From positions 1 through 64,000 of the forward strand of contig DVJY01000012.1 in the NCBI GenBank assembly GCA_018716485.1: a DNA stretch of 64,000 nt. Direction: 5' to 3'. The position numbers and the translations under genes are program-made. Origin of the DNA: Candidatus Scybalocola faecipullorum. GTDB lineage: Bacteria > Bacillota > Clostridia > Lachnospirales > Lachnospiraceae. Below, in pieces: positions 56,866 to 64,000 of the stretch; the first letter of the stretch is position 1, and each line of letters begins with the position of its first letter. A model generated the notes under the pieces. That model made no database searches, was not told the DNA's origin, and saw nothing but the letters and a program-made list of their open reading frames with translations.

Positions 56866-58677
56866 ATGGCAGAGCATTCTTTCGGCTGGATTCAGGAGGC
56901 CGGCAATTATTCGGGACTTAAGGAAGTGCTGCGGGCGATGGTTCCGGGCACAACACGTAATTTCCGTCTGATCACAAAAGATATTCCGGCCTATGTGCCG
57001 GAACGCTTCGGGCGGGAGGCGCTGGTAGCGGCGATTACCGGCGAGAACTGCAGGCATATTCCGTACCGCCTGCTTAAAGGCAGAGGCATGACATGTCAGC
57101 TGACTGTTGAGGAAAATATGTCGATGTTTGGCTATGATGCAGATACAGCCGAGGGGATCGTCCGCAAAGGAGGCCGGGGCAATGCGGCGTGCAGCGGCAT
57201 CGCCCAGCTTTGTCTGACAGCGCAGAAGATGGTGCCAAGCGGCATCAAGCCTTATCAGGGCGACTGGCAGGCGGAAAGTTTCGTGCGCTGGGGAATTTCC
57301 ATCGGCCTGATGGATTATGAGGCTAAGGAAGATACGTGCGCTGTTTCTGATCTGGGTTTGGCATGGATTCAGACAGAAGACGGGTCAGAAGAAGAAAAGG
57401 AAATTTTAGGCCAAGCCTACTTATCATACCCGCCGCTTGTGCGGGTGATGAGCCTTTTGGAGCAGTACGGCCACATGACAAAATTTGAGATTGGCAGCCG
57501 GCTTGGATTTAAAGGTGAGGCCGGCTTTACTTCAATCCCGCAAAATATTTTTGTCAGGGATTATTGTATGGAGCAAAGCCCGCAGGAAAAGATGAAAATT
57601 TTACAAAATGCCGAGGGCAGCAGTGATAAATATGCCAGAATGATCGGCAAATGGCTCTGTGCCATCGGCTGGGCAGTTCAGGAGCCAAAAACAGTTACCG
57701 AATATTTTGCAGGGCGCAGTTTTAAGATGAATATCCAGCAGGCATATACACTGACCTTGCGGGGGCGGAAACATTTGAAAAGGGCTTACGGTACATCCAG
57801 CACAAAGCGGATCCCCAAGCGGGTTATGTGGGATATGCTTGCCACCAAAGCGCAGGACCGCACTTATTTGAGAAATCGAAGAACCCATCTGCTGATGTGT
57901 CTGAAAAAGCCGGGAACACTGGACAGTCTGACTGAGGCAATGGACGCCATGGGCTTTCATGAAGCGCCGGCAGTCATTGCAGATGATTTGGAAAATTTTA
58001 AAAACATCGGCCTGAATATTGTGTATACCGGCGGAAAATATAAGCTGCACGATGACATTTGCGGCCTTAGTCTGCCTGTCCAACATACGGGCGCTTCTAA
58101 ATCCGATGTGACTGCGCTGAAAGATCATCTGAGAAAACAGCTGACGTATGTGGATCATAAGTATTTGGCGCTGATTGATCTGAGCCGGGACAGCAAAGCA
58201 AACCGGGATTTTGAAATTGAGACGATGGCGCTGCTGATCAACGAGGCCGGATTTGAAGGCATGCATCTTGGCGGCGCGTCCAAGCCGGATGGCATTTACT
58301 ATGACGGCAGCTGCGGGATGATCGTCGATACGAAAGCCTATGCCAAAGGCTATGCGCTGCCGGTGGGACAGGCCGATGAGATGATCCGCTATATTGAAGA
58401 AAATAAAACGCGGGGACAGATCAACGCCAATCACTGGTGGGAAGCTTTTGATAATAATGTGACATGTTTTCATTATATGTTTGTGTCCGCTGAATTTACC
58501 GGCGGTTTTGAGAAGCGTCTGGATTATATTGCCAAACGGACAGGAATATGCGGCGGCGCGCTGACAGCCAAGCAGCTGCTTTTGATGGCCGAGGCTGTCA
58601 AAAGCGGCAGACTTGACCGAAAAGAAAGCTTTGAGCTGTTTGAGCACAATCAACAAGTAATCATCCCAAACAACTGA
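56866..58677 (+). CDS. FokI-like type IIS restriction endonuclease
   Basis: 603 residues, near FokI length (~580). Recognition part (~1-400) starts FGWIQEAGNYSGLKEVL and contains GEAGFTSIPQNIF and EGSSDKYARMIGKWL, close to FokI text. Cleavage domain (~405-603): catalytic Asp475 (KPDG), Asp488 and Lys490 (VDTKAY), equivalent to FokI D450, D467, K469, though the loop between the Asp residues is four shorter. Dimer residues Asp504 and Arg508 in GQADEMIRYIEEN match FokI D483/R487. It should bind an asymmetric site and cut at a distance. The recognition sequence is not known; it may differ from GGATG since FokI Gln-Asn in D1 is Gln-Glu here. Confidence 0.93.
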   Translation: MAEHSFGWIQEAGNYSGLKEVLRAMVPGTTRNFRLITKDIPAYVPERFGREALVAAITGENCRHIPYRLLKGRGMTCQLTVEENMSMFGYDADTAEGIVRKGGRGNAACSGIAQLCLTAQKMVPSGIKPYQGDWQAESFVRWGISIGLMDYEAKEDTCAVSDLGLAWIQTEDGSEEEKEILGQAYLSYPPLVRVMSLLEQYGHMTKFEIGSRLGFKGEAGFTSIPQNIFVRDYCMEQSPQEKMKILQNAEGSSDKYARMIGKWLCAIGWAVQEPKTVTEYFAGRSFKMNIQQAYTLTLRGRKHLKRAYGTSSTKRIPKRVMWDMLATKAQDRTYLRNRRTHLLMCLKKPGTLDSLTEAMDAMGFHEAPAVIADDLENFKNIGLNIVYTGGKYKLHDDICGLSLPVQHTGASKSDVTALKDHLRKQLTYVDHKYLALIDLSRDSKANRDFEIETMALLINEAGFEGMHLGGASKPDGIYYDGSCGMIVDTKAYAKGYALPVGQADEMIRYIEENKTRGQINANHWWEAFDNNVTCFHYMFVSAEFTGGFEKRLDYIAKRTGICGGALTAKQLLLMAEAVKSGRLDRKESFELFEHNQQVIIPNN

Positions 58678-58741
58678 TTCCGATGTATAATAAATTTAAA
58701 ATGCAGTTCTAAATGGCGCTGCGGATACATCGGAGGCACTT

Positions 58742-59191
58742 ATGAGGAAAATTGCGGCAGCGGCGGTCATATGTCTTATCTTGATGCTTCTTGGCAGCTG
58801 CAGTATAAGCGACAAAATTTATTACGGTGAAAATGAACATTGGGAGATTCAGCTGACAATCCGTTCATGTATGAACGGAAAAGGCCGATGGGATGATTAT
58901 AGACATGGACAAGAGCAGATGTACTGTGCGGAAATTGTTATAAACCCCAAATATCCGGGGAATAAATATCTGCGGCATGATGCATGGATGGCTTCGGCTG
59001 TGATTGAATACGATGACGGCAGGCCGGTGACCGCGGCTTTTGATATTCCGGCACAGGCGGAAGGCGTATCAAAAGAAATCTATTTCACAGCACTGCAAGG
59101 AAGCGAGTCAAAAAGTTATGTCATCGTGATCGCGTACACCGCGGGCGGAGGAGAGAAAGAAATTTCTACGGAGAAAATACAGTTGGAATAA
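58742..59191 (+). CDS. Small putative lipoprotein
   Basis: 149 residues; signal peptide with lipobox LLGSC (Cys20), then a compact, probably beta-rich domain with EIQLTIRSC and AEIVINPKYPG. I recognise no family. RBS GGAGGC. Lies 64 bases after the nuclease; no sign that it belongs to the restriction system. Confidence 0.75.
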   Translation: MRKIAAAAVICLILMLLGSCSISDKIYYGENEHWEIQLTIRSCMNGKGRWDDYRHGQEQMYCAEIVINPKYPGNKYLRHDAWMASAVIEYDDGRPVTAAFDIPAQAEGVSKEIYFTALQGSESKSYVIVIAYTAGGGEKEISTEKIQLE

Positions 59192-59224
59192 ATATGATGC
59201 GATTGAGAAATATAAAGGTGAAGA

Positions 59225-59266
59225 CAGTCTATGCGCAAAATTCAGATTGATTTTGTGCATAGACTG
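59225..59266. repeat. Long perfect-type hairpin after the lipoprotein gene
   Basis: CAGTCTATGCGCAAAAT and ATTTTGTGCATAGACTG form a 17-bp stem (one G.T) with an 8-base loop. It lies between convergent genes. No T run follows directly; terminator or small mobile-element remnant. Confidence 0.55.
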
Positions 59267-59350
59267 CGGAGATATTAAAGTTTTAACCGTGCAGATATCT
59301 TACTGCAAATAAGATAGCCAATGATTATGGCCAAAGAAAAGGATAGTGGA

Positions 59351-60118
59351 TTATTTAATGGACACTGAACCTGATGTGATGTGTATGTAAGAGACACCTA
59401 TATTTTGAAGAACGGGATAATAGTGTCCGCTTTTATCGGCCGTAATTGTAAAATTAAATTCTGTCGCATTTTGAAATTCTAATTCATGGTATTTATTATC
59501 ATATACATATCCGAAGCCCATATTTTCGCCAGTACCATCTGCATGTGCATAATATGGATCTATGGAAATTTTTATTTGGAGCTGTTCTCCTTCGGCCAAT
59601 TCCCAACCGACATAATTATCTTGCGCAATAACTATCATATCCATAGAACCGAAAGTGAGTTCTGGAATTTTAGCTGTGCCCGAATTTTCTTTTACAATAA
59701 CATCATTAACAGTGCTAAAAAAGATATTATCATTAAAGGAAGACGCATCGACTATACAACTATGGATATTACTGATATCATTTTGGGCATCTGTACTTGT
59801 ATCTGAGTTTACAATCGGTGGCTGCTCATTTAAGTATTGGATATCTTCAGCATTTTTAAATATACCGAAAACAGCACTATGTGCCCCGGCATCTACAATA
59901 GTAATAGCAGTACCGCAGAATAATAAAATTAGAGCGGCTGCCACGGCCATCTTAAAATACTTGTAGGATAATTGAGTATGCGAAGATTTCGGATGAAGAC
60001 GGGCCTCCATATCTTTATATATTTTGTGATGGATACGCTTAGGAATATGTTTTGCGGGATCGATATTTTGCGCCCATTCGATAAAAGTCTGATCATCATT
60101 GAAAATGTTCTTTTTCAT
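59351..60118 (-). CDS. Membrane protein, likely anti-sigma or sigma-linked regulator
   Basis: 255 residues. N-terminal ~65 residues are cytoplasmic and basic (KHIPKRIHHKIYKDME), a helix at ~66-88, then an extracytoplasmic domain of ~165 residues with IPELTFGSMDMIVIAQD. This type II layout directly after an ECF sigma gene, with a 23-base overlap, suggests it controls that sigma factor (inference; no zinc-binding anti-sigma motif HxxxCxxC is seen). Start ATG 60118; AAGGAG lies ten bases upstream. Base composition is AT-rich compared with neighbours. Confidence 0.72.
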   Translation of the reverse strand: MKKNIFNDDQTFIEWAQNIDPAKHIPKRIHHKIYKDMEARLHPKSSHTQLSYKYFKMAVAAALILLFCGTAITIVDAGAHSAVFGIFKNAEDIQYLNEQPPIVNSDTSTDAQNDISNIHSCIVDASSFNDNIFFSTVNDVIVKENSGTAKIPELTFGSMDMIVIAQDNYVGWELAEGEQLQIKISIDPYYAHADGTGENMGFGYVYDNKYHELEFQNATEFNFTITADKSGHYYPVLQNIGVSYIHITSGSVSIK

Positions 60119-60701
60119 CAAATTCACGCTCCTTTTGATTTAATAAATATGACTTCAATAATTTTTTGCCTCTGTGTATATGATAGTAAATTTGTTTTAT
60201 GGATAGCCGGGTGTCTATAGCGATTTCCTTTAAACTTTTATCCTGTACATATTTCATCATAAAAATTTTATCTTTTGGATCCGGAAGCAAACGGATGGCA
60301 TTTACTAATTCATTGTAGGACTCCCTGTCAATCAATATGTTATCTGCGTCAATATCAGATAAGTTGTTTAATGCAATTTTTTGGTATTTTTCCATTTGTT
60401 TGATGTTATAAATACGCCGGTTGATGATTCTGGATTTAAAAATAAGCAGACACCAATTTAAAAAAGAATACTTTTTCGTATCATAAGTGTCTATTTTATC
60501 CCAAATATAGAACCATGTATCTACGAAACATTCGGTAATGTCTTCGTTTGTACCGTAAGGTGCTATGATTTTTTCTCCAACAGCATAAAAGTAGGATTCA
60601 TATTTCTGCATTGCAAGATATAAGACATCTTCGTTTCTTGATTTTATGCCATGGATAATCTCCTGATCAGTGATTTGTATGTTAATATTTTCTTTTTTCA
60701 T
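60096..60701 (-). CDS. ECF-type RNA polymerase sigma factor
   Basis: 201 residues. Region 2 shows NEDITECFVDTWFYIWDKID and a basic patch SRIINRRIYN; region 4 is LPDPKDKIFMMKYVQDKSLKEIA with the helix-turn-helix RLSIKQIYYHIHRGKKLL. No region 1 or 3, as in ECF factors. RBS GAGGAC. Overlaps the membrane protein gene. Targets unknown; it may recognise its own promoter upstream. Confidence 0.88.
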   Translation of the reverse strand: MKKENINIQITDQEIIHGIKSRNEDVLYLAMQKYESYFYAVGEKIIAPYGTNEDITECFVDTWFYIWDKIDTYDTKKYSFLNWCLLIFKSRIINRRIYNIKQMEKYQKIALNNLSDIDADNILIDRESYNELVNAIRLLPDPKDKIFMMKYVQDKSLKEIAIDTRLSIKQIYYHIHRGKKLLKSYLLNQKEREFDEKEHFQ

Positions 60702-60788
60702 GTATATATGTCCTCTCTAAATATATATACAAAAGAAATGCGCTCATTTTTGGATAAAAAACAAAAATAATGCATTTTTTATCCGGAC

Positions 60789-60840
60789 AAAAATAAAGAT
60801 GCCGGAGTTTCATCGTGTGATAAACCGGCACCTTTATTTT
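60789..60840. terminator. Bidirectional terminator
   Basis: AAATAAAGaTGCCGG and CCGGCAcCTTTATTT arms with an inner AAC/GTT-type loop; A and T runs on both sides. Confidence 0.75.
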
Positions 60841-60842
60841 GA

Positions 60843-60896
60843 GCGATACACCCGGCAAGCAGCTGCCGTGCTTGCACGGGCAGATATTTGCCGGGT
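60843..60896. repeat. Intergenic palindrome, copy 2
   Basis: GCGATAC then ACCCGGCAA (60850-60858) pairing with TTGCCGGGT (60888-60896), with an inner CTGCCGTG/CACGGGCAG stem. Related to copy 1 at 21180; the last pair of the outer stem changes from G-C to A-T on both sides, keeping pairing. Confidence 0.55.
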
Positions 60897-60919
60897 AAAG
60901 CGATGATCATTGATATGTT

Positions 60920-61405
60920 TTAAGTATTTGTTTCCTCAATCGTTAAGTAATCAATAAGCCATTGCTGGTTTTCTGATACAAAACGGATTTTGACGTTATA
61001 ATTTTTATCTGCAGCGGTATTATCTGCATCCGGAAAATGAACAAGCATCGTTATAAAAAATTCCCGGCTGTTTTCTGTGTTATTCACAGGATTTATCTCC
61101 ATATTTTTCAAACTGGCCGTGCTTTGATATTGGTCGGACAAAGAGACGAAATAACCAAAGGTGCGCTGGGACAATATTTGTTCGTAGGCATCTTCGGTAA
61201 AATAAGACTTGTATTTTTGGTCGAATGTCTCAAGATCAATTTGTGTTTCGGTGACAATATTATTTAATAGCTGTTCAGTAATCTTTTCTGGAGCTGTTTC
61301 TTTCGGCTTTCTAAAGCGGGTGTAAATTAAGCATGCGGCCAACACGAAAACAGCTAATATTAAAATGATTAAAAATAGAATTTTGAATTTTTTCTTTTTT
61401 GTCAT
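60920..61405 (-). CDS. Hypothetical single-pass membrane protein
   Basis: 161 residues: basic start MTKKKKFK, a hydrophobic helix (~9-29) and an extracytoplasmic domain rich in Thr, Asn and Glu that resembles NTF2-like folds in pattern (LLNNIVTETQIDLETFDQKY; VKIRFVSENQQWLIDYL), which is only a guess. RBS AAGGGG. Same strand as and upstream of the sigma pair, separated by a terminator. Unknown function. Confidence 0.7.
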   Translation of the reverse strand: MTKKKKFKILFLIILILAVFVLAACLIYTRFRKPKETAPEKITEQLLNNIVTETQIDLETFDQKYKSYFTEDAYEQILSQRTFGYFVSLSDQYQSTASLKNMEINPVNNTENSREFFITMLVHFPDADNTAADKNYNVKIRFVSENQQWLIDYLTIEETNT

Positions 61406-61720
61406 TTGATCCCCTTCTCCCTCCAGACATTGACATACAATTTAGTGAATTGTTAAACGATATTGATAGGCTAAGTATAGCATAGCTGATATGCATCATC
61501 TATAGGTAATATGCCTGAAAAACAGATGTATTTTTCTATCTGCTGAAAATGAAAAAAACCAGTAAAAGTGCTGTATAACGCACTGACATATATACTTACA
61601 GATTTGTCGGAGGTGCCGCGATTTTAACAGTTGAAGTCGACGATGAAGTCTGTTAAGATAGAAGATGATTTATTGTGCTAAAGTATTGCATTGAAATATA
61701 TACAGGAAAGAGGAGATTTT
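61406..61720. other. Intergenic region with an inverted repeat
   Basis: 315 bases between divergent genes. TTAACAG (61624-61630) and CTGTTAA (61649-61655) form an inverted repeat spaced by about 18 bases, about 65 bases before the aminotransferase start. No clear promoter hexamers; no small gene with an RBS. Confidence 0.4.
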
Positions 61721-62917
61721 ATGGTGATTTCAGAAAATATGGCCAACCTGGTTGCCAACAGTTCAGCAATCCGTCAGCTGTTTGAAGAAGGGAAGGCGAT
61801 GGCGAAAAAAGTCGGTGAGGAAAATGTCTATGATTTCAGCCTCGGCAATCCCAGTGTGCCGGCGCCGGAAAGTATCAAGACAGCCATTGAAGATATTTTA
61901 AATACGATGGACAGTCAGTTTGTTCACGGCTATATGAGCAATGCCGGCTACGAATCTGTGCGTCAGGCGGTGGCCGATGATTTAAATGAAAAATATGGCG
62001 CCCACTATGGTATGGAGGATATTATGATGACGGTGGGCGCTGCCGGCGGGTTAAACTGTGTGCTGCGCGCGCTTTTAAATCCGGGAGACGAGGTGATTTG
62101 CTTCGCACCGTTTTTCGGGGAATATAGGAGCTATACGTCCAATTTCTACGGAAATCTTGTGGTCGTACCGGCAGATACACAGACCTTTCAGCTGAATCTG
62201 GACGCTTTCAAAGAAAAAATTACAGAAAAGACGAAGGCGCTGATTATTAATAACCCAAACAATCCGTCAGGGGTAATCTATTCTGAAGAAACGCTGAAAA
62301 AACTTGAGACGATTTTGCAGGAAGCCAAGGCCCGCTTTGGACATCCGATTTATGTGATTTCTGATGAGCCGTACAGAGAATTGGCTTACGACGGATATAC
62401 AGTGCCGTTTATGCCAGCGCTGATCAAAAACTGTATTATTTGCTACTCTTTCAGTAAATCGCTGTCACTGCCGGGCGAACGTATCGGTTATCTGGCTGTA
62501 TCGCCGGAAATCGATGCCTATGATGAGGTGCAGCCGGCGCTCATTGTTGCTAACAGAGTGCTGGGCTATGTCAATGCGCCGTCCCTGTTTCAGCTGGCTG
62601 TGGCAAGATGTCTGAAAGAAAAAACAGATGTGGAAGCTTATGATAAAAACAGAAAACTGCTTTATGAGTCATTGACACAGATGGGATTTGAATGTGTGAA
62701 GCCTCAGGGCGCTTTTTATCTGTTTATGAAATCGCCGGAGGCTGATGAAAAAGCATTTGTGGAGCATGCGAAAAAATACCATCTGCTCCTTGTGGCAGCC
62801 TCAAGCTTTGGCTGTCCGGGTTATGTCAGAATCGCCTACTGTGTTTCTTATGACATGATTTGCCGTTCATTGCCTGCTTTTCGTCAGCTGGCACAGGATT
62901 ATTTCGGAAAAAATTAA
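61721..62917 (+). CDS. Class I/II PLP aminotransferase
   Basis: 398 residues from ATG 61721 (GAGGAG upstream; an earlier in-frame ATG has no RBS). NNPNNPSGVIYS, ISDEPYRELAYDG and the PLP Lys in YSFSKSLSLPGERIGYL mark a fold I aspartate-type aminotransferase. Substrate not certain; aspartate or aromatic amino acids are common for this group. Twelve bases before the hisC-like gene, hence co-transcribed. Confidence 0.93.
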   Translation: MVISENMANLVANSSAIRQLFEEGKAMAKKVGEENVYDFSLGNPSVPAPESIKTAIEDILNTMDSQFVHGYMSNAGYESVRQAVADDLNEKYGAHYGMEDIMMTVGAAGGLNCVLRALLNPGDEVICFAPFFGEYRSYTSNFYGNLVVVPADTQTFQLNLDAFKEKITEKTKALIINNPNNPSGVIYSEETLKKLETILQEAKARFGHPIYVISDEPYRELAYDGYTVPFMPALIKNCIICYSFSKSLSLPGERIGYLAVSPEIDAYDEVQPALIVANRVLGYVNAPSLFQLAVARCLKEKTDVEAYDKNRKLLYESLTQMGFECVKPQGAFYLFMKSPEADEKAFVEHAKKYHLLLVAASSFGCPGYVRIAYCVSYDMICRSLPAFRQLAQDYFGKN

Positions 62918-62929
62918 GGAGATTGCAAA

Positions 62930-63991
62930 ATGATGAGCAGCTGGAAAGATAATATAAGATCGGTTGTCCCATATACGCCGGGAGAGCAGCCGAATCAGCC
63001 ACATATGATTAAATTAAATACCAATGAAAATCCGTATCCGCCGGCGCCGGAAGTTAAAAGTGTCCTTGACGGATTTGATCCGGACAAGCTCAGGCTGTAT
63101 CCGGATCCGAAAGCACAGGCGCTTGTCGATGCGCTGGCGCAATATTATCATGTGGGCGCCGATCAGGTGTTTGTGGGCGTTGGTTCCGATGATGTTTTAT
63201 CAATCGCGTTTTTGACTTTTTTTAATTCGGATAAGCCCATATTTTTTCCGGATATTACATATTCCTTTTATCCGGTGTGGGCAGACGTTTATAAAATCCC
63301 ATACGAGACAAAACCCCTTGGAGAACATTTTGAAATTCATGCCGAAGATTATGCTGCGCCAAACGGCGGCGTGATCTTCCCCAATCCCAATGCGCCGACC
63401 TCCCGGTATGAAGATTTGTCGGTGGTGGAAGAAATCATTAAAGCCAACCGGGATAGTGTAGTTATTGTCGATGAAGCCTATATTGATTTTGCCGGCCCAT
63501 CCGCGCTGTCACTTGTGCCAAAATATGACAATCTGCTTGTCGTTCAGACATTTTCAAAATCACGGTCAATGGCCGGGATGCGCATCGGCTATGCCATCGG
63601 ACAGCCGGAACTGATCAAGGCGATGAATGACGTGCATTATTCCATCAATTCCTATACGATGAGCCGTCTTGCCATTGAACTTGGCGTGTGCGCAGTGAAG
63701 TCGGAAGATTACTTTAAGCAGTGCATTGAAAAAATTAAAGCGACAAGAACATGGACTGTGGAGCAGCTTAAAGATTTGGGATTTGAGTTTGCCGCAGAAC
63801 CGTCAGCCAATTTTATTTTTGCCGCCCATCCGAAATATCCTGCGGAAGCATTGTTTACGGCGCTGCGCAAGGCAAATATTTATGTCCGCTATTTTAATAC
63901 AGGAAGAATCAGTAATTATTTGAGAATTACTGTGGGCACAGATGAGGAAATGCACCGGCTGATCGAATTTTTAAAAACTTATAAAAATTAA
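62930..63991 (+). CDS. hisC: Histidinol-phosphate aminotransferase-like
   Basis: 353 residues. KLNTNENPYPPAPEV start, FPNPNAPTS, VDEAYIDFAG and the PLP Lys in TFSKSRSMAGMRIGYAIG are HisC signatures. Converts imidazole acetol phosphate to histidinol phosphate; some HisC also serve aromatic amino acids. No other his gene is in the window, and pairing with another aminotransferase leaves a broader role open. RBS GGAG. Confidence 0.92.
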   Translation: MMSSWKDNIRSVVPYTPGEQPNQPHMIKLNTNENPYPPAPEVKSVLDGFDPDKLRLYPDPKAQALVDALAQYYHVGADQVFVGVGSDDVLSIAFLTFFNSDKPIFFPDITYSFYPVWADVYKIPYETKPLGEHFEIHAEDYAAPNGGVIFPNPNAPTSRYEDLSVVEEIIKANRDSVVIVDEAYIDFAGPSALSLVPKYDNLLVVQTFSKSRSMAGMRIGYAIGQPELIKAMNDVHYSINSYTMSRLAIELGVCAVKSEDYFKQCIEKIKATRTWTVEQLKDLGFEFAAEPSANFIFAAHPKYPAEALFTALRKANIYVRYFNTGRISNYLRITVGTDEEMHRLIEFLKTYKN

Positions 63992-64000
63992 CGGAAGTAA

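Noticed and set aside
57601..58656. 351-residue open frame opposite the FokI-like gene
   Set aside because: Shadow of a well-supported nuclease; composition unlike real proteins and no RBS.

Overview
The window looks like chromosomal DNA of an anaerobic Firmicute, most likely a Lachnospiraceae (Clostridium cluster XIVa) bacterium. Evidence: strong AGGAGG ribosome binding sites, moderate to low GC, the gdpP-rplI-dnaB and rho-rpmE-DUF1385-prmC-prfA gene orders, MecA, a 2[4Fe-4S] ferredoxin, a DUF1858 redox protein, NiaR-type NAD control and many small lipoproteins. This taxonomic call is inference. I saw no tRNA, rRNA, CRISPR array or transposase.

Layout. 0-1.9 kb: sirtuin (cut by the window edge), dipeptidase, small unknown. 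2.0-5.6 kb (minus): thiazole operon thiS-thiF-thiG-thiH-tenI with a terminator-like leader. 5.7-9.8 kb: cysteine hydrolase and pncB (NAD salvage), a CapA-like lipoprotein and a DJ-1 protein. 10-14 kb: gdpP, rplI, dnaB. 14-20 kb: response regulator, polytopic histidine kinase, lipase-like hydrolase, and a kinase relative that has lost its phosphoacceptor helix. 20-23.5 kb: MerR-type regulator, ferredoxin, DUF1858 protein, mecA, lipoprotein. 23.7-27.5 kb: nadA-nadB-nadC-niaR with a candidate operator. 27.5-33 kb: DtxR-family regulator, birA-bioY, DUF3783 protein, ldh with a Rex-like site, metallophosphatase, TrmH-type methyltransferase.

33-40.7 kb (minus) is the most unusual part. A Dlt-like set (adenylating ligase, carrier protein, MBOAT acyltransferase, SGNH protein) contains a fold III PLP decarboxylase-like gene and lies directly downstream of its own two-component system. 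Three 11-bp-phased repeats sit in front of the ligase gene. I propose export and transfer of an amino-acid-derived acyl group, possibly decarboxylated, onto a cell-surface polymer.

41-54 kb: carB, a glycosyltransferase, gdhA, then rho (with a repetitive charged N-terminal insert), rpmE, DUF1385, prmC, prfA, and thiC behind a TPP riboswitch. 54.4-61.4 kb is accessory in character: a complete FokI-like type IIS restriction-modification module (two separate adenine methyltransferases and a 603-residue nuclease), a lipoprotein, and an AT-rich ECF sigma/anti-sigma-like pair. 61.7-64 kb: two PLP aminotransferases, the second hisC-like.

The thiamine genes form two branches with different leaders: thiC under a TPP riboswitch, the thiazole operon under a hairpin without a visible TPP aptamer. 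NAD metabolism is likewise split into de novo and salvage loci.
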